Source of the DNA: Brachionus plicatilis
Taxonomy: Eukaryota; Rotifera; Eurotatoria; Ploima; Brachionidae
Length of the DNA: 64,000 bases
Reading direction: 5' to 3'
Assembly (NCBI GenBank): GCA_010279815.1
Contig: QEOQ01000214.1
Span: 1,019,496-1,083,495 of the forward strand
The position numbers and the translations under genes were made by a program. The notes beneath the pieces are model-generated. The model saw nothing but the letters and a program-made list of their open reading frames with translations, was not told where the DNA came from and did no database searches. Positions 33,160-44,556 of the stretch are shown here, piece after piece (within the stretch, counting starts at the first letter, position 1; the number at the start of each line of letters is the position of its first letter).

Positions 33160-33662
33160 AAGTTATAATATTCAATTCAGTTTATTAATTATTAAATATC
33201 TTTGAAATTATAAGAAAGTAAAAATTAGAACGTCAATGTGAAATAATTAGGAAATAAACTCGAAAAAAGTTGAAACTAAACAATGTTATCTTTTCTTATT
33301 ATTTAAAAAATAAAACTAAAAAAAAAATTTTGCTAATTATCAACATCTTAAAAAGGAGTTTAGTGCCTTCCTTAACATCCTTTATCTTTTTTATTTTTCT
33401 CTTACTTTTTAACTTATCTAATTATCAGATCTTATCATTAGAATTATTATTTTATCAAATTTTTGAATTTAATTTAAATTCCGTTTTAAAGTAAATTTTG
33501 AAGTGGCTTTATCTCAAAACTGATACACAAATAATAATATCTCTATAACTTTATTTTTCAATATATCACTTTTTATTTTATTTGAATTTTTTTTATCTGG
33601 GGGATTTTTTTTTAATAAACAAGATTGATATTAATTGGGAAGATCGATCACTGAAAATTTTT
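33160..33662 (+). repeat. About 500-bp dispersed repeat, copy of 21311-21808
   Basis: Ordered reverse-complement match to 21311-21808 over the whole length, from AAGTTATAATATTCAATTCA to GGAAGATCGATCACTGAAAA. Length differences are small A/T indels. Confidence 0.8.
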
Positions 33663-33919
33663 TTAGGGGATTTTAAAAATATTGCAGAATTCGTAAAATG
33701 CAAATAAAATTTTAGTTTTTTAAGGTTAAAATAAATTTTTAAATCTAAATTCAGTCTCTGGAAAAACCCTGCATTTTCTCTGAAATATGCTTGTCATAAT
33801 AAAAAGGTTAAAATAAAAATGGTTAAAATAAAAAGGCACTTGATTTGCAGGACTGACTTAAGATTCATAAGAGAAAATTTTTTTTACCTTAAACAACTTC
33901 AACCGAATAGCACTTTCAT

Positions 33920-34150
33920 AAAAAATTTCATAACTTTTGCTCTAAATGTCAAAAACTTGTTCTGTAAATGAAACAAAGTGAAACAACTGTTTGCAAAATT
34001 GCACCCTATTTAAAAGTATTAAAAATAAAGCGGAAATTATTTGCACAGATTTTGCAGACTTCTGCAAAAGGTGAAACAACAGTTGTTTCACTTTGTTTCA
34101 TTTACAGAGCAAGTTTTTGACATTTAGAACAAAAGTTATTAAATTTTTTT
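33920..34150. repeat. Foldback repeat with about 72-bp arms
   Basis: The left arm (33920-33993) contains CTAAATGTCAAAAACTTGTT and TGAAACAAAGTGAAACAACT; the right arm (about 34070-34146) is its reverse complement (AGTTGTTTCACTTTGTTTCA). The loop is about 75 bp. The TTCTGTAAAT motif and layout resemble the arms at 2859-3682. Confidence 0.75.
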
Positions 34151-34204
34151 ATTTTTGTATTGGAAGTTTTGTATGAAATTTCACAATGACTTTTTACATT
34201 TTTC

Positions 34205-34798
34205 CAGACTTGTGCAAAAGTCAAAAAAAATAGACTTGACTTGAAAAATTATTATTTTCAAAAAAATTTCAAGTCAAGTCAAAAGACTTTTTTTTTTAAA
34301 AAATAAATTTCTTTGACTTTTGATAAAAACCAGAGTTGTTTAAAATTCACATGTCTCATGTCTAAGTCTAAGTCCGGACTTTTCAAAAGTTCGAGACAAA
34401 GACTTATATAAAAGTCTTTATCTCGGCTTGTAAAAAGCAAAAGAGAATTTTTTTTCAAAAGTCCAAAAGCTTTTCAATTTTTTATTCAAGATGAATATCA
34501 TGACTACAAAATTCTTAAAGTATTTTAATATAATAAATTGTGTTAATCTTGACGACTCAAAGTTCCGAGATCCTTAAGTCAATTTTTTTCCAGTTTTAAA
34601 AATTAATCAAATAAATTTTCCTGCTTTTCCATTTATTTAGAGTAATTATTCTAGGAAAATTATATTTAACAAAAGAACACGAAAATTTCCCCCTAATTCT
34701 CAACTCCTGTCAAAGCATTTTTTCCAGTCATTTTTCATTGCTTAACATGATCTGAAGTCCGGACATGGACTTTATTTTGGGACTTTTAAACAATTCTG
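34205..34798. mobile_element. Two adjoining hAT-family MITE copies
   Basis: CAGACTTGTGCAAAAGTC at 34205 starts one partial copy. CAGAGTTGTTTAAAATTCAC at 34331 starts a second that ends with TTTTAAACAATTCTG at 34798. Flanks of the second are ATAAAAAC and GCAAAAAC, a 6-of-8 match to a target duplication. Inner sequence has the family's AAGTCTAAGTCCGGACTT repeats. Confidence 0.75.
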
Positions 34799-35029
34799 GC
34801 AAAAACACTAGATAGTAATACCACTGTAGAGGATACATCAATTAAATATAACAAACAATGATTTAATTTAACTCTAAAGTTATTTTTATTATTTAAATTT
34901 ATCTAATTTATCGAGAAAACAACAAAAACAAAAATTTAAAAAAAAAAACTAAAATTATTTAATTCATTTTTTTAGTCTAATAATATTTTCAAAATATTTC
35001 ATAAACTTTTCGAACAAATTTTTTAAAAT

Positions 35030-36394
35030 TTATCCATATCTTCCTCTCCTTCTAAACCCCATGCCATATCCACCCATTCTTCTTCTTCCATAGCCAGAAT
35101 GTCTGCTTCCACCAAAGCGGCCAATAGATCTTAAACCCGAACCTATTCTGCCCATTGATTTTAGTCTAGAATAGCCTCTTGATCTACCACCATAACTTGA
35201 TCTGAATGGTTTTCTATAATGACTTTTAGTCCTTTTGAACATTTTTCCGAATATTCCGCTCCGAGATTGTTTCAAATCTCGATGATTTGATTTTCGGTTT
35301 AACATTCTATGCTTCAATCGCTTTTTTTTTAGGTTTAACTTTTTCTTCTTTAATCTTAACTTTTTCTTCTTTAATTTTAACTTTTTTTTTTTTAATTGTA
35401 GTTTTTTCTTTTTCAATTTGTGCATTTTTTTCTTGCCTTTTAAATGTTTATGTTTTCTTCTCAAATTTTTACGTCGCTGTTTTCGTCTTCTTGCTTCACT
35501 TCTTGAATTCGAAGAATTTCTATTTCTATATCTTCCTCTGCCATAATGGCGTCCCCGATTATTGACTGACGAGTTATGGCGAGAATATTGATTAGTTCCT
35601 GTCCTATATCCATCATTACCATTTCTCATTTGGTTATTGTTTCCTTCTGAACCACCTGAAGGTCCTAATTGACCACCACTTTCACCACCTGCTGCACCTC
35701 TACCTCCCTGTGAATTTCCCGAGCCACCACCTGAACCACCACCTGGACCACCTCCTGGACCTCCTCCCGAACTACCATCATGAGCACCGCCTGGTCCTCC
35801 ATGCGGACCTCCTGATCCACCACCTTCCGGGGCACCTCCTGGGCCTCCTCCGGGATCTCCACCACCCTCCGGTCCGCCAGGACCTCCTTGGCCATTTTCC
35901 TCGTCCATTGGACCTCCTGAAGAATTAGGATCTTCCATTCCTGAATTCATATTAGAATCATCCGCGGAACCTTCTTCGTTTTGCGCTTCATCCAAATTTT
36001 CCGCATCACCTTCAGACTCTTGTTCAGGCTCTGCATCCTCGTCCATGTCATTTCTTAAATTTAAACTATGAACAATTAGTTAAAAGGCTTTGAAATTTTT
36101 TTTACCAACATAATGTCCAATTTTATGTTGGTAAATAAATTAGTAACCGGTCTAATTTTACTGTAGCTCTGAATGGTCATTGTTCTCATCTTCATTTTGA
36201 AAATTTGACTCATCATCCGAACTTGGCTCGGGAATATTACGCACTGGTTGAGGCCTTCTGGGCGCATCATTTCTGAATTTTTTCCTAAAATAATTGAATA
36301 CAGAACGTTTGTCTCTTAAATCAATGCTGGTTGTATCATAGCACAGTACTGATAAAACAAAACATAGAAGATAAATTAAATTTTTCGATTTCAT
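35030..36394 (-). CDS. Secreted acidic/Gly-rich/Lys-Leu repeat protein, 2 exons, 418 aa
   Basis: Exon 1 is 36162-36394 and exon 2 is 35030-36053; the 108-bp intron has donor CTACA|GTAAAA and acceptor TTTAAG|A, phase 2. The signal peptide (MKSKNLIYLLCFVLSVLC) is followed by a basic stretch with a possible dibasic site (DLRDKRSVFNYFRKKFRN), then about 90 Asp/Glu-rich residues, then about 90 residues of Gly/Pro-rich repeat (GGPGG, GGGPGG), then an Arg/Asn/Tyr-rich segment, then a heptad KKKKLxL repeated about five times (about 285-325), then a Gly/Arg/Ser-rich tail. Such sequences occur in extracellular structural, adhesive or mineral-binding proteins. No family is recognised and no function is claimed. 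It lies next to another secreted low-complexity gene on the same strand. Confidence 0.75.
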
Positions 36395-36506
36395 TAGATA
36401 AAATAGTGGTCTTGCTGAAATGAAAATAAAAGAGCAAAATTTAAAGAAAAGTTTTATTAGTGAAATAAATTAAATTAGGAGATTTTAATGAAATTAATTT
36501 AGAAAT

Positions 36507-36905
36507 TTAGCCATGGTGTCTACAGTGTTTGCACTTGTTAAATTTGCACTTTCCACCCTTGCAGTATTTGCATCCAAAGGGACATAGGCCAGAATCGTTT
36601 GAGTCACTTGACTTGGTCGGTTCCACTGATTTGGTCACCAATCTGTGCCCTTGTTTTTTTTTGGCCACTCTTGAGTCAGTTCTGTTTGCGGACTTTTTCT
36701 TGAAAAAATTCAACATACCGAGAAAATTTTTTTTCCGATGTTTTTCAGTTCTGGACGCCTCTGGTCTGGTGGTTGCAATTGGCTTATCGCTGTCTGAATC
36801 AAGTGTATCATCTACTGAATTTTCTTCACTTGAGTCACTTGAGCTCACTCGTGTTATTAACACTAGGCTTAGAAAAAACAACGGAATCAATTTTAAATTT
36901 TTCAT
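36507..36905 (-). CDS. Small secreted protein, acidic-basic with Cys-rich C-terminus, 132 aa
   Basis: The ATG at 36905 starts a signal peptide (MKNLKLIPLFFLSLVLITRV). A Ser/Asp/Glu-rich stretch follows, then a cationic amphipathic segment (KHRKKNFLGMLNFFKKKSAN), then Ser/Lys-rich sequence and a compact C-terminal module with seven Cys (CPFGCKYCKGGKCKFNKCKH and on). Its order (signal, acidic, basic with N-F/Y-F-K-K) resembles the start of the neighbouring protein at 35030-36394, so the two may be distant paralogues. The function is unknown; Cys spacing suggests disulfides or metal binding. A 97-bp copy of the 3' end lies 1.1 kb upstream at 37616-37714. Confidence 0.75.
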   Translation of the reverse strand: MKNLKLIPLFFLSLVLITRVSSSDSSEENSVDDTLDSDSDKPIATTRPEASRTEKHRKKNFLGMLNFFKKKSANRTDSRVAKKKQGHRLVTKSVEPTKSSDSNDSGLCPFGCKYCKGGKCKFNKCKHCRHHG

Positions 36906-37615
36906 TTTTTTCTCTTTAAATAAATAATAATTCTGGTATTTAACTGGCTTTAAATAAAAAATTAATTTAATTTGAACTAATTTGATTTTGAGAGAAAATG
37001 GCGCTACCTTTTCTCTTAAATTCGATTAAAAGTCATTACCTCGTAAACAACTAAACAATTTGACAGTTTAAATAAGTTTAAAAGCAATCTTTTTTTAAAC
37101 CACCACATTGATTTTGTCTAAAATTTTGTTTTTGACATGACATAACAATATAATCACAATTCACAACAACTGAAACATAAATAAAGCCAATTTTAGCGCC
37201 AAGATTCAATTCTTTTGGTCCAGAACATGTATGAAAAAATTAAATAAACCAGAAGAGAGTATTCCTTTTTGCTGCACCTTCAATGATTCTAAAATTTCCA
37301 ATTATTGACCATTATAACAGGTGTTCAAAAATTAATGACTATTTTTGACTGATTAAATTTTATTTTATTTTTTTAGGTTCACTTTTTTATTTGTTTTTAA
37401 TCCTCACCAACATATTTTTAATACTAAAACCCTTAATTTGATATATACTGTGTCTAGAGAAGAAGGAATTAAGATCACAAAAAATAAAATGAAAATTAAA
37501 TAAAAAGTGTCCAGAGAAGAAGGAGATGAAATTTGGGTAATTTTAGACAATATATTTATTTTTATTGTCTAAAATTATGAAAATTTTGAAAATACCTTTT
37601 TTAAATGGTTAAATC
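36906..37615. other. Gene-free spacer upstream of the Cys-rich secreted gene
   Basis: No gene. At 37577-37610 a segment (reverse complement ATTTAAAAAAGGTATTTTCA) mirrors 38077-38112 within the Tc1-like remnant. Paired AGAGAAGAAGGA motifs at 37454 and 37514 are also seen. Confidence 0.45.
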
Positions 37616-37714
37616 AATTAAATTTAGAGATTTTAATGAAATTAATTTAGAAATTTAGCCATGGTGTCTACAGTGTTTGCACTTGTTAAATTTGCACTTT
37701 CCACCCATGCAGTA
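37616..37714 (-). pseudogene. Duplicate of the 3' end of the Cys-rich secreted gene
   Basis: 97-99 bp nearly identical to 36470-36566, covering the stop codon and last about 20 codons (CATGGTGTCTACAGTGTTTG, TTTGCACTTTCCACCC). Similarity stops at GCAGTA and Tc1-like sequence follows at once. It is a fragment without a start codon. Confidence 0.8.
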
Positions 37715-38223
37715 GTGGAAAGTGTACTACTGCAAGATGCCTTGATGACGGTAGCCTTAGATGATAAATAGGCTGATCATCCACATCAAGACAATGACCC
37801 AAAGCACAAATCAGATCTATGCTCTAATTTTTTAAAAAGAAACAGCAAAAACTGGGTGTGTTTTTTATAAAAAAATAATAATATAAAATAGCTAAGGTAA
37901 ATTTTTAAAAGATAAGGTCTCCTCCAAAGTCTCCAGACCTAAACCCAATTGAAATGGTTTGGAATGAGTTGAAGGATTTACTTAGAAAAAAGGGGATGAA
38001 AAATCAACAGGAAGCAGTTGAGGCAATTTTTGATTTCCATAAAAGTCTAAGTCCATCAAAATGCCAGACTTATATAAACCATTTAAAAAAGGTATTTTCA
38101 AAATTTTCATTTTTTTTAAGCTCTAATCAAGTATTAAAGTTAATTGTTATAGTGACTGAAAAGAATGGAGAATTGTCAAATCGTCAAAAAAAAATTATTA
38201 AAATAAACTTAATACAACTTTGA
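37715..38223 (+). mobile_element. Tc1/mariner transposase remnant (C-terminal half)
   Basis: At 37780-37860 the frame HQDNDPKHKSDLCSNFLKRN contains the second catalytic Asp of Tc1-like transposases. At about 37925, SPDLNPIEMVWNELKDLLRK contains the third catalytic Glu. About 60 bp of A/T-rich sequence, an insertion or intron-like gap, separates them. The N-terminal DNA-binding half is absent. The following frame (to 38223) reads KCQTYINHLKKV and then drifts into AT-rich codons. Inactive. Confidence 0.85.
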
Positions 38224-40536
38224 AAAAAAAATTCTAAAAAAATCTGAGAATTTTACATTTTTTTAATTCTTTTTACCAAAATTTACCAAATTTTACCTGG
38301 TAAAAAAAATTAAAATTTAACGAAAATTTTAGTTAAAAAAGTGAGAAATTTCAAATTTTCAAAAAAATCGTTTAAATTTTGAATTTTCGACTGTTTTTTG
38401 GTCGTTTTAGTTTTTACGGTAATTTTGATAAATTTACGTTAATAAACATAAATAAATAAATTTTACTATTCTATCTTTACGTAAATTTACGTAAAGTTAC
38501 TTTTTTTCCCGTCAAATTACTTAAATTAGCGTAATTTGACGTAAATTTACGTAAAATCCAAGTGTTTAAAACTATTTAACATTTTTTTTAATATAAAGGT
38601 TTACTTGAATAAAGTAAGTATAAAGATAATTTGGGTAATTTCAATCAGAATTTGGTAAAAACCAGATATCTAAAAAACAAGTTTTTTAGTCCATGAAACA
38701 GACAAAGAAGATTTTTAAAGTTTAAAATTTTTTTCTCACTTCACAAATCTCTAATGAGGGAGTAAAGTTTTTTTCAATCCAGTTATTTCCTTAAAAAATT
38801 TCATTTAAATTATCTTTTCTGAATATTTTTTCAAAAATCAACTAAATGTTAGGCGAGTTGAAGCGAAAAAATTGAAAGCAACTTCCTCTGATTTTTAAAA
38901 CTTATTAAAAATAATACATATTTTTTTTTATTTCAAAACAAATAAAGCTATTGATGTAACAAAAAAATATTTTGTTAAAAAGCTTAAAACTAAAAATATA
39001 TCAAATTCTCAATCAACTGTTTTTTTTTTAAATAAAAAAGCTTTAGCTCGGCACAGATAATACAAATAAATAAATAATAATACTTTATTCATCTTGGGAA
39101 ATTGAGCTGAAAAAAACAAAATTCTCTTAGAGTATATTTTTGAAATTTTATTTAAAAAGAATCCTTTGAAATGTTAAATATGAAAAATATTTTGACCAGA
39201 CATTTTAATATAATTTCACTGTAAAAAAAATATAAGCACTCTTTGGCTTTAGCAAAATAAACTCTCAATGTCCTCAATTTTTGATAAAATAATTATTTTT
39301 ATAATTGAAAAAATTGTTTTTTTATTTTTATTGTTGAAATAGGAAAAATCAACATAATTTTATTAATCTTCTTATTTTAAAAAGTTTAAAAACAAAATTA
39401 GCAAAAAGCAAATTTACTTAAAAATAATTTTATGTAATTTTTTTGACAAACATTTTTAGCGTCATACAGAGAAACTGACAAAACCAGATTAATAAAAAAA
39501 GGAAAATAAAGACCGGAGCTATTTATTTGTCTAAAAACCAAATTTGAATAATTATTCCAAATTAAGTTTTAAAACAATGAAGAGTTCAGACAAAACCATA
39601 GAAATTTTTTTTTCCTAGTCCTTTAAAATAATTTTTTCTATAAAAAAAAATAAGATTTCTTCTTTTACTAGCAGTCAAAATAATCAAAACTAAAGATTAC
39701 TTGACATTTACAAAATTAATCTAAAATCAGCTCTTTTCGAAAAATTGCATTTTCAAGAAATAAAAATCAATTTTAGATATATTTAAAAATTTGATAAATC
39801 TTAAAAGTAAATTAAATGAATGTAATTTTGGTATTCTTTATTTTTTGTTTCGCCAAAATCAGCTTTAATGTCAAAACATTAATATTCAAAGAAGCTCTTT
39901 GGTAAAAAAATATAAAAAATTTTTGTGTCAATTTTACCTTTTTTTTTTTAATTTTTTTTCTATTAAACAAAAGTATTTTACAGGTGAACCCTATTCGATC
40001 AAGAAAAAAAAAAGGAAACGTGTTTGAAAAATTTTAAATTTAATTAATTAGCAAAAAAATTTTAAATTAAATTAAGTTTTAAAAGTACACCCTAAATTGA
40101 GTGATTTCCGTGAAGATGTCTGTTAATTTTGAATTGCATAACCGGGTCCTTGATAGCAACCAGGAAAAATAAAATAATTTATTATTGCTTTGGGGGCCAA
40201 ATTTAAATTGTATTCCAAAAGTTGCCAAATATTTGAATTTAACATTTGTTGTCATTTATCCAAGAAAAAATCATAGCCTAGAGTGTACTTGATAGTTATT
40301 TTGTTAATTACAGTTTAAGCAGCAAACAACAATTTTGAGCAAATTAATTGCTTCGAAGCAATTGTATAAAAAATACCTGAGCTAATGACTAAAAGCCCGA
40401 TGCCAAACTTAACTAATTTTTCTTTAAGAAATCTATCCTAAACAACAACAACAACAAAAGTCTTTAATTTTCGACAACTGTAGCAGTTGGAATTGCGAAT
40501 CAATCTAAAACTTTGGCACAGAGATCAAAAATTCAG
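38224..40536. other. Gene-free region with TACGTAAATTTACGTAA-rich segment
   Basis: At 38400-38560 several copies of ACGTAAATTTACGTAA and relatives occur, as in the inverted ends of the MITE at 28402, so a decayed relative is likely. No coding sequence was recognised from 38600 to 40450. Just before the next gene, CAACAACAACAACAACAA (40443-40456) is a short CAA microsatellite in the leader. Confidence 0.5.
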
Positions 40537-41574
40537 ATGCTTTTTGACGAGTCTGACTCAAGTCTAAATTCCAATGACAACTCGTTTTTGTCCAATTCAA
40601 GCGATGAACAAATTAGCAAAAAATTTCCAAAAAATCGCAACATAGTCAACCATTTTTTGGTGCCGGAAAAGCCCAAACCAAGGCTCAAACAAGCCAAAGA
40701 TGTGATCGAAGAGCTAATTAGTCAAAAGACCGAGAACAGTCTAAAACTTACCAACCGCAACAACTCGAACATAAAATCTGTGCACTTCACATCACCCCTG
40801 GCCATGCAGACCTCTTGGTCCAACTCGCCATCCCACAAGCTGCCCACTACACCCAAACCCTCGGCGACAGAGGCCCACTTCCTCAAGCCATCCCTGGCCA
40901 AGACCAAGTATGCAAGCACGCCGCTCGCCAAGACAGACGTAGTGCGCTCGTCCTCGCTCCGCTACGCCAATCCATCCAGCCTCAAGCTCTACTTTTCCAA
41001 CCAGAACTCGACCACAGGAAGACTGGATGAAACAAAAAGCTTTGAAAATTTGAAGGAACCCGACTCTGTGTCGCCCAATACCCACACCATTAACCGGTTG
41101 GTCAAGATGGCTTCCAGTTGGAGCGTCAAAAGTCGGGCTTCGTCAACCTCGTCCAACTATGTGGACCCCAATTTAGTAAGTCAGCTGAAGATAAAGCAAG
41201 CACACATGTTCCTAAGTGACGAGAATGATTATGCCACTATTGAATCATGTCTCTCGAGACAACTGGGCAAGAATGGTCTTGCCGATCAACCAGAGAACAA
41301 ACGGGTCAGCAGTTTGGTAAGAAAAGGAAGAAAGTTTCAGCCTATCGACACCTCGTCACAGAGATCGTCGGTGATCGATGATGGCGAGCTGCTTTTGCCC
41401 AGAATGGAAACAAAGTATAATAGTCAAAAGATGACGTTTGTCAAGCAGCGGTTGACCAGATCTTTTAGGTTGGTAAATGTAAATCGAAGTTATTGTCATG
41501 ATAAAAAAGCAACGCTGATCAAAGATCATAAGATTTTGAATAAAGACGGACATTTGGCTATACCCATTAAATGA
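40537..41574 (+). CDS. Ser/Lys-rich, mostly disordered protein of unknown function, 345 aa
   Basis: The ATG at 40537 is the first in frame; the frame is open upstream to about 40468, so an upstream exon joined at TGTAG (40483) cannot be excluded. The coding region has balanced codon use and higher GC than its surroundings, which supports a real gene. The N-terminus is acidic/Ser-rich (LFDESDSSLNSNDNSFL), the middle Ser/Thr/Pro/Lys-rich (SHKLPTTPKPSATEAHFLKP), with helical stretches about 190-260 (NRLVKMASSWSVKSR, SQLKIKQAHMFLSDENDYAT) and a basic C-terminus. No transmembrane segment or signal peptide. No family is recognised; a cytoskeletal or regulatory adaptor is only a guess. Confidence 0.7.
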   Translation: MLFDESDSSLNSNDNSFLSNSSDEQISKKFPKNRNIVNHFLVPEKPKPRLKQAKDVIEELISQKTENSLKLTNRNNSNIKSVHFTSPLAMQTSWSNSPSHKLPTTPKPSATEAHFLKPSLAKTKYASTPLAKTDVVRSSSLRYANPSSLKLYFSNQNSTTGRLDETKSFENLKEPDSVSPNTHTINRLVKMASSWSVKSRASSTSSNYVDPNLVSQLKIKQAHMFLSDENDYATIESCLSRQLGKNGLADQPENKRVSSLVRKGRKFQPIDTSSQRSSVIDDGELLLPRMETKYNSQKMTFVKQRLTRSFRLVNVNRSYCHDKKATLIKDHKILNKDGHLAIPIK

Positions 41575-42559
41575 AGTAATGATCAATAATTTATTTGAGT
41601 TTTTTTCTTTTTTTTATTTTATTTTAAATTAAAATTAATAAAAAATTTTAAATAAAATTTTAGTATTAAAATGGACAAGAGAAATAAAAATGAAAATGTA
41701 AATTCATTATTTAATTTATTGGTTTGAAAAGAATGGAATTAAATTTTTAACCAAAAATTAGTAATTAGTAAATTTTTGCTACAAACAAAGTCAGCCAATT
41801 TGGTGCTCCAAATTCGATGAACTGTTCTCTCTATATACATTCAATTATTGCATTCAATTTTGGTTTTAGATATTTTGAAATAAAATTTTACATTTTAATT
41901 GAATATTTTTTATAAAATTTGTAAATGGAATTTGGTAATAATTTTGAAATATTGATAAAATGATATAATGATAAAATATCAGAGTTGTTCAAAAGTTATA
42001 AAGTCAAAGTCAAGTCAAGTCATTTGACTTGAAATTTTTTTTCTGAAAAAAGTTATTTCAAAAACTTTGAAATAAAAATGGCCGCCTTAATAACTACATG
42101 GAAAGGCAAAAGACTTATTTAAAAAAAAAAAATTTTTCAAATGATATTTATATTTGACTTGACTTTGAAAAGACTTTAAAATGACTTGTTTTTTTGACTT
42201 TTGCACAAGTCTGTAAAATATAATGATAAAATGTGCAAATGTTAAATTTGACTGTTTCAGCAAGGAGCCCTGAAAAAAGATATTGATACTTCTGAAAAGG
42301 TTCGGGAAAAAGTAACGCATTCTTTATTCAGCTTAACAAATTTAATGGGTCCAGAATGATTTTTGTAAGCTAAAATCAACAAAATTCACAGCAATAAGAA
42401 ATAGGGAAATTTAATTAAAATTTTTAAGTAGTTATAGTTATAATCTCGATCAAGGTAAATATTTTTATCATACAAAATTTAAATAAAAAAATAATTATAT
42501 ATTAAATTAAAATAAAAAAATAATTATATATTAAATTAAAATATTATATTAAAAAATAA
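41575..42559. other. Spacer with an intact hAT MITE and a short A/T tandem duplication
   Basis: Contains the element at 41980-42213 and, at about 42483-42540, a 31-bp unit (AAATAAAAAAATAATTATAT...) present twice in tandem. Otherwise AT-rich and gene-free. Confidence 0.5.
41980..42213. mobile_element. hAT-family MITE, 234 bp, perfect 8-bp target duplication TAAAATAT
   Basis: The left end CAGAGTTGTTCAAAAGT and right end (reverse complement CAGACTTGTGCAAAAGTC) are flanked on both sides by TAAAATAT (41972-41979 and 42214-42221). An 8-bp duplication with short CAG-type ends is diagnostic of hAT transposons. The interior is AAGTCAAGTC repeats. There is no ORF. Confidence 0.92.
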
Positions 42560-44556
42560 TTTCAAAAAATTTTCATATTTGGCCTAGACTTATCTAATTT
42601 TCGATCTTTCAATCAATTAAATATAAGCTGTCTTTTGAGTGATAGGATTTATTTTAGAAAATTTAAAATAGTATCCAAATATATGTTGATACTGGACAAC
42701 AATCTTAGCATTGATTTTGATCAAAAATATTTATCAAAAAATACATACTTTACAATAGCTAACATTAAAGGAATTGATATTTTATCTAGCCCATTATATT
42801 CCATATCTACAAAAACGGAAATATCAGTTGATTTTTTTTTTTCCAATTTCCGATTATTTTTAAATGGATCAGAAATACGTGAATACTCAAGAGACAATTT
42901 TAACGCATTTAAAAATATTAATTCGATTAAATTTTCCTCATATGTCAAATACTATCATGAGACGTGTCCTTATATTTTTTCCAATTTATCTAACTTAACT
43001 CAATTGGAATTTCATGGAATTTCTAATATATTTTTAAAAAAAAATTATATCTCTTTCATAGAAGTAAATGAAACAATCGATTTAAAAGTGAATTTTTTAC
43101 TATTTAAATTTTATAAATTCAAATTAAATAAAAGATTGTTTTCAGTGAATTTATTTCAAAAAATTAATCAATTGTATTTAAAAGGTAATATCGAAGAGGC
43201 TGAAAATGATTGTCTGTTTGCTTTTAGGAAATTATCTTGGCTCAAAATAGATTTCTTCAATTTAGACGCCCTTTTATCTAGAAATTCTGAATGGCTCTTT
43301 AATTATTTGAACCAGATAGATATTGATTTATTTTTGATATTCGTATTTGGCGATTTGTACCAATTTCCTGATGAAGATATTTGTCTTTTCCGAAAATTTC
43401 CAAAAAAAAGACCAATTTTTCCAATTATTTCAGCAAAGTCATGTTCATGCACAATTATTTGGATTTTTCAAAATGATGATCCATTAAAAAAAAAAAGATA
43501 AATCAATTTAATCTGAATTTATGTTCAAATAAAACCTGCGATTTTGATCAAATTATTTCAAAGTGTATCAAACCAAAGAGAAAAATATTTGTTCCAAGCA
43601 AAATTGATTTTCTTTATGAGACTTCAAAAATAGCTTTTGCAAATTTTTTTCTTTTTCCATTATTTAGTGTGCTCGGTATGTTTATGAACACAATAAATGT
43701 GTGGATATTAAGCGTAAATAAAAAAGAAAACGATATCAAAAATCCAGTGTTCAAACAAATGATTTTCAATTCAATTTTAAATTACATTTATTGTCTTATC
43801 TATTTATTCCATTTAATGAATGTTTGTATTTTTTTTACTAGCTTTTTTTGCTTACAATTTAATCGAAGTGTTCTTGCTCAGCTTTATGACATTTATTTTG
43901 TGGAATTTTTGGGCAATATTTTGAAAACACTATCAAATTGTCTGATGGCTATGATATCATTAGATCGCTATTTTTTACTCAAAGGAAATATGCAGATTGA
44001 AAAATTGTATTCTAAATGGAAAAAAGTAAGATTTAACTTCAAAATTCCAATTTGTTTGCTTAGTCTTTGTGCAGTGGTTTTTCTCCACTCGGTCAGAATA
44101 TGGACGTCCAAAGTAAACAATTTTATTTATTTTACTGAAGACTATTATTTCAGTAGAGAATTTCCGATCAAGTATTTTTTCAGAGCCTTTACTCAACTTG
44201 TAGTTGGAAGACATTTTTCAAATGAAATAGAAGAGACATTTATGTTTTCATACATTATTTTTCTAGTTGATTTTGTGCTCAATGATTTAATTTTGTATAT
44301 TTTTATAGTCACAATATATTTGCTATTAATTTTTGAATTGAAATCAATTTTTAATCGAAAAATGCATATGATAACTCTATTTGATGAGAAAAAAATAAAG
44401 AAAATCGAAAAAAATGAGCTAAATATCAGAATTGGGCTGTTTTTGAACCTTTTTGTCTTGCTTATTCTACGAATGCTTGAGTTTGGCATTTCGATTTATG
44501 TTTTTACGGGAATTTTATTAAATTCAAGCTGCAGTCTTTTGCCACAAGTTTGCACC
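42560..44556 (+). pseudogene. GPCR copy 3: inverted, 5'- and 3'-truncated, frameshifted
   Basis: Homology to the GPCR at 7041-9350 begins around 42580 (SNFRSFNQLNISCLLSDR) without signal peptide or ATG. It runs to about 43490, where an A-run expansion/deletion breaks the frame (DDPLKKKR stop). It resumes at about 43520 (NLNLCSNKTCDFDQIISKC) and continues through TM1-TM6 with SLDRYFLL to LLPQVCT at 44553. There a hAT end (CAGACTTGTGC) replaces TM7 and the tail. The ectodomain is closer to copy 2 (ISFIEVNETI, NPVFKQMIFNSILN), while TM3-TM6 differ from both. Not functional as a receptor. Confidence 0.88.

Noticed and set aside
40722..41085. Gly/Leu/Val-rich minus-strand frames
   Set aside because: Antisense to the Ser/Pro-rich gene at 40537-41574, whose codon use is more natural.
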